A stretch of 20,039 nucleotides of DNA. Origin: JALYXS01 sp051003795 (GTDB lineage: Bacteria; Acidobacteriota; Terriglobia; Bryobacterales; Bryobacteraceae). The stretch lies in the NCBI GenBank assembly GCA_051003795.1, contig JBPCKZ010000139.1, positions 1-20,039 on the forward strand. Direction: 5' to 3'. The position numbers and the translations under genes were made by a program. The notes beneath the pieces are model-generated. The model worked only from the letters and a program-made list of their open reading frames with translations, did not search any database and was not told the origin of the DNA. Of the stretch, positions 6,951 to 14,388 are shown one piece after another (position 1 is the stretch's first letter; every line of letters begins with the position of its first letter).

Positions 6951-8525
6951 ATGCGTACACTTCTTCTCGCGCTTTTTCTTTCCGCTTTGGTTTTCGCCGC
7001 GCCGCCCATCGATCCCAATCGATCCGCTTACAAGGCGGCGCTAATCAAGGAAATCGATTCCATGAAAGACCGGACGCAGGTTATGGTCGATACCGTATTC
7101 AGTTTCGGCGAACTCGGCTTTCAGGAATTCGAAACATCCAAATATCTGACTGGCATTCTCGAGAAAGAGGGTTTTCGCGTGGAACGTGGGATCGCGGGGA
7201 TACCCACCGCCTGGATGGCGACCTGGGGATCGGGAAAGCCGGTAATCGCGCTCGGCTCCGACATCGACTGCATTCCGCAAGCGTCGCAGAAGCCGGGCGT
7301 GGCGTACCACGATCCCATTATCGAAGGCGCCCCGGGACACGGCGAAGGGCATAATTCGGGCGAGCCGTTGAATATCACGGCGGCCATCGCGGTGAAGCGC
7401 CTGATGGAGCGCGAACACATCCCAGGCACGCTCAAGATCTGGCCGGGCGTGGCGGAAGAACAGTTAGGTTCGAAAGCCTACTTCGTCCGCGCGGGGGTTT
7501 TCAAGGACGTGGACGCGGTGTTATTCGCGCATGTCGGCAACAATCTCGCCGTGTCCTGGGGCGAAGGCGGCCAAAGCGGTCTCATATCGGTCGAGTACAC
7601 GTTCAAAGGCGAGAGCGCGCACGCGGCGGGCGCGCCCTGGCGAGGCCGTAGCGCGCTCGACGCGGTGGAACTGATGGACACCGGCTGGAACTTCCGCCGC
7701 GAACACTTGCGGCTGCAACAGCGATCGCATTACGTGATCACCAATGGCGGAGATCAGCCCAACGTGGTTCCGCCGAACGCATCGGTCTGGTATTTCTTTC
7801 GCGAACTCGATTATCCGCACATCAAAGAGCTGTGGGGCATTGGCGACGACATGGCGAAGGGCGCGTCCATCATGAGCAACACGACGTGGACCTCGCGCGT
7901 GCTCGGCTCGGCTTGGCCCACGTACATGAACAAGACGATCGCCGGGACGATGTACGCCAACATCAAGGCAGTCGGCTTGCCGCAGTGGACCGAAGCGGAC
8001 CAGACTCTCGCGAAAGCCGTTCAAAAAGAGCTGAAAGTTCCCGAGAAAGGGCTGGAACTGAAGATCGGCGAATTGAAAGATCCTCCGAAGGAAGAGGCGC
8101 GCATGGGCGGCGGCTCCGACGATATCGGGGACATTTCCTGGAACCTTCCGACGGTGACGTTGAACTATCCCGCCAACATTCCGAACCTGCCGGGACATAA
8201 CTGGTCGAACGCCATCGCGATGGCGACGCCGATCGCGCACAAAGGCACGACCGCCGGGGCCAGGGTGCAGGCCCTGACGCTGCTCGATCTACTGACGAAT
8301 CCCGACGTGCTGAAGCAAGCTTGGACTTACTTCCGGGACGTCCAGACGAAGGACACGAAGTACACGCCGCTCATTCGGCCGGAAGATCGACCGGCGATCT
8401 GGCTCAATGAGAAGATCATGGCGCAGTACCGGCCGAAGATGAAGCAGTTCTATTTCGATTCGACGAAATATAAGACTTATTTGGAGCAGTTGGGAATTAC
8501 GTATCCGACGCTGCGATCCCACTGA
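6951..8525 (+). CDS. Exported M20 family amidohydrolase, AbgB-like
   Basis: 524 residues with a signal peptide (MRTLLLALFLSALVFAA). It is an M20 metal-dependent amidohydrolase, closest in pattern to AbgB, the p-aminobenzoyl-glutamate hydrolase subunit. Expected metal or catalytic sites are visible: LGSDIDCIPQ near 103, the GHGEGHNSG loop (H130, H133), AEEQLG (E169/E170), a HVGNN histidine (H194), and late PGHNWSNA. The middle lid or dimerisation domain starts at about GLISVEYTFKGESAHAAGAP, with PNVVPPNASVWYF following. At 524 residues it is longer than E. coli AbgB (about 480), the extra length lying at the signal peptide and the C-terminal tail. No AbgA-like partner is adjacent. A periplasmic role in cleaving amide-linked amino acids is inferred; the substrate is unknown. 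Confidence 0.88.
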   Translation: MRTLLLALFLSALVFAAPPIDPNRSAYKAALIKEIDSMKDRTQVMVDTVFSFGELGFQEFETSKYLTGILEKEGFRVERGIAGIPTAWMATWGSGKPVIALGSDIDCIPQASQKPGVAYHDPIIEGAPGHGEGHNSGEPLNITAAIAVKRLMEREHIPGTLKIWPGVAEEQLGSKAYFVRAGVFKDVDAVLFAHVGNNLAVSWGEGGQSGLISVEYTFKGESAHAAGAPWRGRSALDAVELMDTGWNFRREHLRLQQRSHYVITNGGDQPNVVPPNASVWYFFRELDYPHIKELWGIGDDMAKGASIMSNTTWTSRVLGSAWPTYMNKTIAGTMYANIKAVGLPQWTEADQTLAKAVQKELKVPEKGLELKIGELKDPPKEEARMGGGSDDIGDISWNLPTVTLNYPANIPNLPGHNWSNAIAMATPIAHKGTTAGARVQALTLLDLLTNPDVLKQAWTYFRDVQTKDTKYTPLIRPEDRPAIWLNEKIMAQYRPKMKQFYFDSTKYKTYLEQLGITYPTLRSH

Positions 8526-8552
8526 TTGCGGCGCTCCGCGGTCGATGTAAAC

Positions 8553-8572
8553 GTGATGCTACAATGTATCAC
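8553..8572. promoter_or_regulatory. Toxin-antitoxin promoter with inverted-repeat operator
   Basis: TGCTACAAT (8557-8565) is an extended -10 that ends 7 bases before ATG 8573. Around it, GTGAT (8553-8557) and ATCAC (8568-8572) form a 5-bp inverted repeat with a 10-base centre. The placement over the -10 and directly before the start codon suits autorepression by the antitoxin, which is typical of Phd/YefM-type systems. The arms are short, so the operator is tentative. Confidence 0.42.
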
Positions 8573-8818
8573 ATGATCAGGAGGGCTTCCGTCCGCGACC
8601 TTCGGTATCGTTTTGCCGAGGTCGAAACTTTGTTACTGGAGGGCGAGGCGATTCAGATTACGAAACGCAAGCGCGTTATCGCACAGTTGGTGCCAGCGCA
8701 AAAAGCGGCTCCGCGCGAGCGTCCCGATTTCCTGGCCCGCTTGAGGGCAATTTACGGCGGTAGGGTTCAGGAAGCGAGCGGGGCGGAACTGGTGGCGCGG
8801 GATCGCGATCGATATTGA
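8573..8818 (+). CDS. Phd/YefM-type antitoxin of a VapBC-like pair
   Basis: 81 residues from ATG 8573. It begins MIRRASVRDLRYRFAEVETL and continues LLEGEAIQITKRKRVIAQLVP, the classic Phd/YefM ('prevent-host-death') DNA-binding N-domain; the tail (FLARLRAIYGG onward) would wrap the toxin. An in-frame ATG lies 9 bases upstream at 8564, but it overlaps the -10 TACAAT; starting at 8573 gives both the normal family N-terminus and a leaderless transcript. It stabilises and neutralises the PIN toxin encoded by the next gene and probably represses its own promoter. The stop overlaps the toxin's TTG start. Confidence 0.87.
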   Translation: MIRRASVRDLRYRFAEVETLLLEGEAIQITKRKRVIAQLVPAQKAAPRERPDFLARLRAIYGGRVQEASGAELVARDRDRY

Positions 8819-9243
8819 GCGCATACGCGGATACCAGCTTTCTGGTTTCGCTTTACATCGCCGACGCAAACTCGATTTCCGCCGCGACGATAGCGGCCTC
8901 CGCCGAGTTGCCGTTGATCACGTCGGTTCTCGGCGAATTGGAAATCACCAATGCTTTTGCTTTACGTATGTTCCGGAAGGAGCTGAAAGCCTCGGAATTG
9001 AGACGCGCGGAAGCGGCGTTTCGAACAGACCTTGAGGAGGGCGTCCTCTCGATTCGGCCGGTAACGGCGGCGGTATACGAGAAGGCCCAGCTCATCGCGC
9101 AACGGCGGACGCCGAGGCTCGGCACTCGTACGCTCGACATTCTGCACGTCGCTTCCGCCCTTGCGCTCGAAGCGGAAGTGTTTTACACCTTCGACAAGAA
9201 CCAACGGAAACTTGCCAGAACGGAAGGGCTGAAAGCGGCGTAG
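8815..9243 (+). CDS. vapC: PIN-domain ribonuclease toxin (VapC type)
   Basis: 142 residues, a metal-dependent PIN-domain RNase. The acidic active-site set is complete: D6 (AYADTSFLVSLY), E43 (GELEITNAF), D108 (GTRTLDILHVA) and D127 (FYTFDKNQRKLA). It should therefore be catalytically competent. VapC toxins commonly cleave initiator tRNA or rRNA; the target here cannot be told. The start TTG 8815 overlaps the antitoxin stop as TTGA, the tight coupling expected for a type II pair. The gene ends 9 bases from the convergent permease stop. Confidence 0.9.
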   Translation: MSAYADTSFLVSLYIADANSISAATIAASAELPLITSVLGELEITNAFALRMFRKELKASELRRAEAAFRTDLEEGVLSIRPVTAAVYEKAQLIAQRRTPRLGTRTLDILHVASALALEAEVFYTFDKNQRKLARTEGLKAA

Positions 9244-9252
9244 CGCGGGGAC

Positions 9253-10488
9253 TCATTCATACCGTAGCGCTTCCACGGGGTCCAGCCTCGCGGCCTTGGT
9301 CGCGGGCCAGATGCCGAAAAACAGGCCCACTCCCACCGAAACCGCGACGCCCAGGACGGCGGACCACATTGGCACTTCCGTCGGCAAGCTCGGAAAGATC
9401 AACCGCGCGGCGAGCGAGATGATCCAGCCCAAAGCCATGCCGAGCAGCCCGCCGAGCCCGGTCAGCACAACCGCTTCCGTCAAAAACTGAATCACGATAT
9501 CGATCCGCTTCGCGCCTATAGCTTTGCGAATGCCGATCTCCCGCGTCCTCTCCGTAACCGAGACCAGCATGATATTCATCACGCCGATTCCGCCGACCAG
9601 CAATCCAATCGAGCTCAACACGACCATCACCAGCGCCACCACCGAAGTCACCTGGTGAAAATGCTCGATCATGGCTTCGCCGGTCGAGATCCAGAAATCG
9701 CTCGGCTTCCCGCGCGGCACCCGGCGCTCGATCCGCAGCACGGATTCCACTTCGTCTTTCGCGGCGGCCAGCATCCCCGGTTTCGCCGTCACGATAATCA
9801 TGTGCTCCTTCGAATTCGGAAACATTTTGCGCATGGTGTAGTAAGGCATCAGGATGCGAAGATCTTCCTGTCCGGGCATGGACGCCGCGGGACGTTCCAT
9901 CACGCCGATTACTTCAAACTGATGGCCGTTGACTTCGATGGTCTTGCCGATGGGATCGATGGCGGGAAACCAGTTCCTCTGCACGTCCTCGCCAATCACC
10001 GTTACGGGCAAATGCCTCTGGTTATCGACATCGCCGACGAAACGGCCTGCCTTCATCACCGTTCCACCCGCGGCGTACGCTTCTTCGACGCCGCCCATCT
10101 GGATGCGATAAAGGTCGTTGCCTTTGTAACGCGCGCGCGGGATGCCCGACCAGGAAGGCCACAGGTAGGGGCTGACGAAAGCGACGGACGGGCAGCGCTC
10201 CGCGATGGCGCGCGCCAGCTCGATGGTGAGGGGCTTGCGGCGGCGCTCCTCGGGAGTGCTGCTGCCCGCGAAATCGTTGTTGGTCTTGGTGACCATGATC
10301 ATGTTGGGCCCGAAGTTTTTCACGTAGCTGCTGATCGCGCCGTCGAGTCCGGTGATGATGGAGCCGACGCCGATGACCGTCCCCGTGCCGATGATCACGC
10401 CGAGCACGGTGAGGAACGCGCGGAGTTTGTGTTCGCGGATAGTGGATAGGGCGAGGCGGATTCCGGAAAAGATGGCGGTAAAGCTCAA
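9253..10488 (-). CDS. MacB/FtsX-type ABC transporter permease (second of pair)
   Basis: 411 residues. One N-terminal membrane helix (LRAFLTVLGVIIGTGTVIGV), a large periplasmic MacB-type core domain of about 210 residues, then three C-terminal helices with the FtsX signature NIMLVSVTERTREIGIRKAI and GAKR, and a terminal WPATKAARLDPVEALRYE. This is the mechanotransmission class of ABC permease used in macrolide, lipoprotein or peptide efflux. It starts at TTG 10488, one base after the TAG of the other permease, so translation is coupled. No ATPase domain is fused and none is encoded in the window, so the nucleotide-binding subunit must come from elsewhere. Confidence 0.9.
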   Translation of the reverse strand: MSFTAIFSGIRLALSTIREHKLRAFLTVLGVIIGTGTVIGVGSIITGLDGAISSYVKNFGPNMIMVTKTNNDFAGSSTPEERRRKPLTIELARAIAERCPSVAFVSPYLWPSWSGIPRARYKGNDLYRIQMGGVEEAYAAGGTVMKAGRFVGDVDNQRHLPVTVIGEDVQRNWFPAIDPIGKTIEVNGHQFEVIGVMERPAASMPGQEDLRILMPYYTMRKMFPNSKEHMIIVTAKPGMLAAAKDEVESVLRIERRVPRGKPSDFWISTGEAMIEHFHQVTSVVALVMVVLSSIGLLVGGIGVMNIMLVSVTERTREIGIRKAIGAKRIDIVIQFLTEAVVLTGLGGLLGMALGWIISLAARLIFPSLPTEVPMWSAVLGVAVSVGVGLFFGIWPATKAARLDPVEALRYE

Positions 10489-10489
10489 T

Positions 10490-11731
10490 CTATTCGGCCC
10501 TCAATGCCGCGATCGGATCCAAGCTCGCCGCCCGCTTCGCCGGATAGATCCCAAAGAACAGCCCCACCACCGCGGATAGCGTGACGCCCACGAAAATCGC
10601 CGAAGGCGGCACGGCCATCGGAACCGGCGTCGTGTTCCGCACCAGCACCGCGACGCCCCACGCCAACGCCACGCCGAACAGCCCGCCAGCCGCGGCCATC
10701 ATGGACGATTCCACCAGAAACTGCTTCAAAATATCCGAGCGCTTCGCGCCCACGGCCTTGCGAATTCCGATCTCGTGCGTCCGCTCCGTCACCACCGCGA
10801 GCATGATGTTCATGATCACCACGCCGCCCACCACCATGAAGACGGAAACCACCGCCACGGCGGTTCCCGCGATGGCGGCGGTCATCTTCTCCCAAGTGCT
10901 CACGACGGTATCCGCGGTGAAAATCCCGAAATTGTCGTCCTTGCCCGGAGCCACATGGCGATAAGCGCGCAGCAGCATCCGAATCTCGTCTTGCGCTTGC
11001 GAAAGGTGCTCGTGATCGATGGCCAGCGCGTGATATCCGATGCCCTTTCGGCTGCCGTAAATTTTGAAATAAGTCTCAATGGGAATATCGACGAAGTTGT
11101 CTTGCGATTGGCCGAAAATGTTTCCCTTCGCCTTCGCCACGCCAATTACCTCGAAGCGATTGCCTTCGATGTCCAGAAGCTTGCCGAGCGGGTTCACTTT
11201 CGCAAAAACTTTCTTCGCGATATCGTTCCCGATAAACGCGACCGGCATGCGGCGCTGGTCCTCCGAATCGGCCAGGAAACGCCCCGATTCGACCTCCTGA
11301 TTGGCGATCACGCCGATATTCGCGCTGTTGCCATCGAGCTCGACGCGCTCGACGCGCTCGGTCCCATAGTGGACCGTGACGTTGCGGGACGACTCCATGC
11401 CGATGTCGCTCGACAGCGTGACGTGGTTTTTCAGGAATTCGTATTCGGCGGGCGTCATCTCCGGATTCGTCCGCTGCATTTCGACGTACTTCTTCGGGTC
11501 CCATTGGCCCACCATCACGATCCGGCGAATGGTGAAGCTATCCGCTCCCAGCCCCTCGTTGATGTGTTGGGCGATGTATTGGTTCATGCCCTCGATTACG
11601 GACATGACCGCGATCAACGTGGTGGTGGCGAGGATGATGCCCACCAGAGTCAGAAAGCTCCGGAGCTTGCTTGCTCGAAGCGATCCGGCCGCGACTGAAA
11701 CCGCTTCGAGAAACGATGCACTCGTCCTCAT
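10490..11731 (-). CDS. MacB/FtsX-type ABC transporter permease (first of pair)
   Basis: 413 residues with the same plan as its neighbour: N-terminal helix (LRSFLTLVGIILATTTLIAV), a periplasmic MacB core (about residues 50-280), and C-terminal FtsX domain with NIMLAVVTERTHEIGIRKAV, GAKRSDILKQF and YPAKRAASLDPIAALRAE. The two permeases are divergent paralogues, which suggests a heterodimeric channel rather than a recent duplication. The start ATG 11731 lies 61 bases after the alpha/beta hydrolase stop on the same strand; I see no terminator or strong promoter between them. A short in-frame tandem repeat, CGACGCGCTC twice at 11341-11360, lies inside the coding region. Confidence 0.9.
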   Translation of the reverse strand: MRTSASFLEAVSVAAGSLRASKLRSFLTLVGIILATTTLIAVMSVIEGMNQYIAQHINEGLGADSFTIRRIVMVGQWDPKKYVEMQRTNPEMTPAEYEFLKNHVTLSSDIGMESSRNVTVHYGTERVERVELDGNSANIGVIANQEVESGRFLADSEDQRRMPVAFIGNDIAKKVFAKVNPLGKLLDIEGNRFEVIGVAKAKGNIFGQSQDNFVDIPIETYFKIYGSRKGIGYHALAIDHEHLSQAQDEIRMLLRAYRHVAPGKDDNFGIFTADTVVSTWEKMTAAIAGTAVAVVSVFMVVGGVVIMNIMLAVVTERTHEIGIRKAVGAKRSDILKQFLVESSMMAAAGGLFGVALAWGVAVLVRNTTPVPMAVPPSAIFVGVTLSAVVGLFFGIYPAKRAASLDPIAALRAE

Positions 11732-11792
11732 GGCAGTGTCAGACGAACCTAGGGCGCGCTTTGTTCCAAGTTTGTTGCGGGGTTCGAGCGAA

Positions 11793-12785
11793 TCACGGAC
11801 ACCGGCCGCGAACCCGATCGATCCACTCCATCACCGTTTCGTCCACCCAGAAGCGCTTTCCATCTCGGGAGAGGAAGCCGAGATGGCCGCCGTAATCGGT
11901 CGCGATGAGCCTCAAGAACGGATTCGCGTGAAACGCGGGGTGATGGTAAGTTTCAAACGGAATGAAGGTATCGTCTTTCGCCTGGATCATAAGAGTGGGG
12001 ACGCGGATGCGATCCAAAAAGCCGTTCGCCGATTGCGTGCGGTAATAATTCTCCGCGTTGCCGAAGCCGAAAGATGGCGCGGTAATTTGGTCGTCGAAAT
12101 CGTAAAGCGACCTGGCGGAGAGCTGCTCGCGCGTGTAGCGGCCCGTCGCCATCACGCGCTCGCGCATGCGGTTCACAAAACGGCGTTCATACAGCCGGTT
12201 CTTGCGGCGGCCGATGCGTCTCGCGCACGCCGCGAGATCGATGGGCGTCGAAACCGCGCAGACGCCGGAGAGGATCGCGCGCGCTTCTTCGCCGAGTTCA
12301 CCCGCCAGCTTCAAGACGACGTTGCCGCCGAGTGAAAATCCGACGAGAAACGTATGCGAGCCGCCCAGGTGCTTCAGATACGCCCGCAGATCGCTCGTCA
12401 AACCCGCGTGATAAAGCGTTTTGCAGAGATATTGCGTCCCTCCGCACGTTCGCATGTGAAAACGATGCGCAACGAATCCGGCTTCCAAAGCCGCATGGGA
12501 AAGCGTGCGAACGTAGCCCGCTTCTCCCGAGCCTTCGAGGCCATGCACGACCACGATTGCGCCGCGGATGGGTCCCACGGGTTTCTGTGTTTGGACGAGG
12601 ACGCTGACGTCCGGCTCCGTTTGGAAGTGCTCCGATTCCATGGGGTACGGCGTGAAATCGAAATGGCGCGGCCAGAAGTTGCCGAGGATGGTTAGGATGT
12701 GTGGATTGCGAACGAGAGGGACGAAAGGCCGCAATTCCGATTGTACGGTTTTGACTTCATCGTGCGGCTTCTGGTATAAATTCAC
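11793..12785 (-). CDS. YheT-like alpha/beta hydrolase
   Basis: 330 residues of the AB-hydrolase-4/YheT family, predicted cytoplasmic esterases or acyl hydrolases without a settled substrate. The catalytic triad is visible: nucleophile S151 in VGFSLGGN, acid D271 or D272 in MIQAKDDTFIPF, and H301 in YGGHLGF. Oxyanion region VVVHGLEGSG is at 78-87. The family's N-terminal NPHILTILGNFWPR is at 27-40. GTG 12785 is the longest reasonable start; an in-frame TTG just before LRPFVPL is also possible. That matters because the 5' end overlaps the promoter of the divergent gene at 12796, only 10 bases away. Two permeases follow on the same strand. Confidence 0.88.
   Translation of the reverse strand: MNLYQKPHDEVKTVQSELRPFVPLVRNPHILTILGNFWPRHFDFTPYPMESEHFQTEPDVSVLVQTQKPVGPIRGAIVVVHGLEGSGEAGYVRTLSHAALEAGFVAHRFHMRTCGGTQYLCKTLYHAGLTSDLRAYLKHLGGSHTFLVGFSLGGNVVLKLAGELGEEARAILSGVCAVSTPIDLAACARRIGRRKNRLYERRFVNRMRERVMATGRYTREQLSARSLYDFDDQITAPSFGFGNAENYYRTQSANGFLDRIRVPTLMIQAKDDTFIPFETYHHPAFHANPFLRLIATDYGGHLGFLSRDGKRFWVDETVMEWIDRVRGRCP
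12751..12780 (+). promoter_or_regulatory. Sigma70-like promoter for the 12796 gene run
   Basis: TTGACT (12751-12756) and TATAAA (12775-12780) are separated by 18 bases, with TGG directly before the -10 (an extended -10). This is the best promoter match in the window. Transcription would start at about 12787, leaving a leader of about 9 bases before ATG 12796. The promoter lies inside the 5' end of the divergent hydrolase gene. Confidence 0.65.
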
Positions 12786-12795
12786 CTGATCCCGA

Positions 12796-13341
12796 ATGGC
12801 GCAAAAGAAAAAGAAGATCGCCGGGCCGGAAAAAACTCTCGATTCACAGCCAGGCGACGGAGCCTTGCTTAACGGAAATCAGCTCAAGGACTTCGAGGAG
12901 GCGATCCGGGTCTTCCGCGCTCAGAACTTTAAGGAAGCGCGCGATCTATTCCTCGCGGCAGCCGAGGGGCCGCAGAAAGATATTGCATACAACGCCCGGC
13001 TGCACGTCAGCATGTGCGACCGCCGCCTCGAGAAGCCCGCAATCGAGCTGCACACGCTCGACGATCACTACAATTACGCGATCGAGCGGATTAATGCGCG
13101 CGACCTCGAAGCGGCGCGGCGTCATCTTGAAATCGCGATCGGCTTCGATAACAACGCGGATCACGTGTACTACGCCATCGCGCTCTGCTGCGGATTGGAT
13201 GGCGATTCGACCGGCGCATATGAGAACCTGAAGCATGCGATCGATCTGCAGCCGGGAAATCGCGTGGCGGCGCGCCAGGATGCGGATTTCGCGGCTGTCG
13301 CGCATCTGCCCCAGATCCAGCAATTGCTTTATCCCGAATAG
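12796..13341 (+). CDS. TPR-like protein of unknown function
   Basis: 181 residues, cytoplasmic (no signal peptide). A Lys-rich N-terminus (MAQKKKKIAG) precedes a helical-repeat body with two recognisable TPR-like units: FEEAIRVFRAQNFKEARDLF (about residues 34-53) and a pair around YNYAIERINARDLEAARRHL and HVYYAIALCCGLDGDSTGAY, ending in AIDLQPGNRVAARQD. I do not recognise a named family. It is the first gene of an eight-gene plus-strand run and sits 27 bases before yvcK. Such proteins are usually scaffolds; no partner can be inferred with confidence. No Shine-Dalgarno sequence precedes the ATG, in keeping with the short leader. Confidence 0.8.
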   Translation: MAQKKKKIAGPEKTLDSQPGDGALLNGNQLKDFEEAIRVFRAQNFKEARDLFLAAAEGPQKDIAYNARLHVSMCDRRLEKPAIELHTLDDHYNYAIERINARDLEAARRHLEIAIGFDNNADHVYYAIALCCGLDGDSTGAYENLKHAIDLQPGNRVAARQDADFAAVAHLPQIQQLLYPE

Positions 13342-13368
13342 CCCTTCCGGGACTCCCGCCTCGTCGCG

Positions 13369-14388
13369 ATGAGTGCAACGGGCGCGCCTTTGCGCGTGGT
13401 TGCCATTGGGGGCGGCACCGGCCTCTCCGCGCTGCTGCACGGGCTCAAGCGCTACGCGGGCTCGCCGGTGGATAACCAGGATCGCATGGAAATCACGGCC
13501 GTGGTCACCGTCACCGACGACGGCGGCAGTTCCGGCCGGCTGCGGCGCGATTTCGACGTGCTGCCGCCCGGCGATATCCGCAACTGCATGGTGGCGTTAT
13601 CGCACGACGAAGCCCTGCTCTCGCGCCTGTTTCAATACCGCTTCGAAAGCGGCCGCGGATTAAAGGGCCACAGCTTCGGAAACCTGTTCCTTACGGCGCT
13701 CACTCACATCACCGGCGATTTCGCGGAGGCGGTCAAGCAATCGTCCGAAGTAATGGCCAGCATGGGGCGGATCTTCCCGGCGACTAAAGTAAGTGTCGCG
13801 CTCGAGGCGGTGTTGGAAGACGGCACGCTGGTTAGCGGCGAGACCCGGATCAGCAAGAGCCGGAGCCGAATCGCCAGAGTGCGGCTGCTCCCGCGGCGGT
13901 GCAAGCCGCTGCCTGAAACTCTGGAAGCGATTGCCGGGGCCGATTTGATTACGCTCGGCCCGGGATCGTTGTTCACCAGCATCATCCCGAATCTGCTGGT
14001 CTCGGGAATCGCGGGCGCTATCCGGAAATCGCCGGCCGTGAAAGCGTGCTACGTGAACCTGATGTGGCAGCCGGGCGAGACCAATGAATTTCGCGCTTCG
14101 GACCACCTGCGCGTAATCCAACAGCACGCGCGCGGAAAGCTGATCGATTATGCGGTGTTGAATACCGGACCCATCAAGGCGTCCGTGCGGAAACGGTATG
14201 CGCGGGAACAGGCGCAGCCGGTCGAGAACGATGTGGAGCGCATTGCCGGAATGAATATCGCGGTGGTGGAAGCGAATCTGGCGGCCGGGTCGGAGAAAGT
14301 GAGACACGATTCGGAGGCGATCGCCGGAATTGCGTTGCGACTGGCGCGGGAAGGGCGGCGCAGGCGCGAGGAGAATCGAATTGCATAA
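13369..14388 (+). CDS. yvcK: YvcK/CofD-like UDP-sugar-binding regulator (gluconeogenesis factor family)
   Basis: 339 residues matching the YvcK/YbhK family (UPF0052), a Rossmann-like CofD relative. Motifs: VVAIGGGTGLSALLHGLK (about 9-26), VVTVTDDGGSSGRLRRDF (about 45-62), LPPGDIRNCM, KGHSFGNLFLTALT, and ADLITLGPGSLFTSIIPNLL. In Bacillus and mycobacteria, family members bind UDP-GlcNAc or UDP-glucose and are needed for normal cell wall and growth on gluconeogenic carbon; no CofD-type transferase activity is known for them. The reading frame overlaps the glmU start by 8 bases. In Firmicutes yvcK usually lies with rapZ and whiA; the glmU neighbour here is different and functionally pointed, because GlmU makes the ligand. 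Confidence 0.92.
   Translation: MSATGAPLRVVAIGGGTGLSALLHGLKRYAGSPVDNQDRMEITAVVTVTDDGGSSGRLRRDFDVLPPGDIRNCMVALSHDEALLSRLFQYRFESGRGLKGHSFGNLFLTALTHITGDFAEAVKQSSEVMASMGRIFPATKVSVALEAVLEDGTLVSGETRISKSRSRIARVRLLPRRCKPLPETLEAIAGADLITLGPGSLFTSIIPNLLVSGIAGAIRKSPAVKACYVNLMWQPGETNEFRASDHLRVIQQHARGKLIDYAVLNTGPIKASVRKRYAREQAQPVENDVERIAGMNIAVVEANLAAGSEKVRHDSEAIAGIALRLAREGRRRREENRIA
14368..14373 (+). promoter_or_regulatory. Shine-Dalgarno site that fixes the glmU TTG start
   Basis: GAGGAG ends 7 bases before TTG 14381. It supports that start over the in-frame upstream ATG at 14330, whose extra 17 residues lie inside yvcK and do not belong to the GlmU family N-terminus. Confidence 0.65.

Noticed and set aside
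7521..8240. 239-codon minus-strand open frame inside the M20 gene
   Set aside because: Antisense shadow; the plus-strand frame has all M20 motifs.
8526..8545. Possible terminator hairpin GCGG-CGCT-CCGC after the M20 gene
   Set aside because: Only a 4-bp stem and no following T-run.
8573..9243. Toxin-antitoxin pair as evidence of a genomic island
   Set aside because: No integrase, attachment repeat, tRNA or composition break is visible around it.
9655..12335. Three long plus-strand open frames (9655-10449, 10775-11698, 11376-12335)
   Set aside because: All lie antisense to the permease and hydrolase genes, are His/Arg/Asp-rich and lack family motifs.
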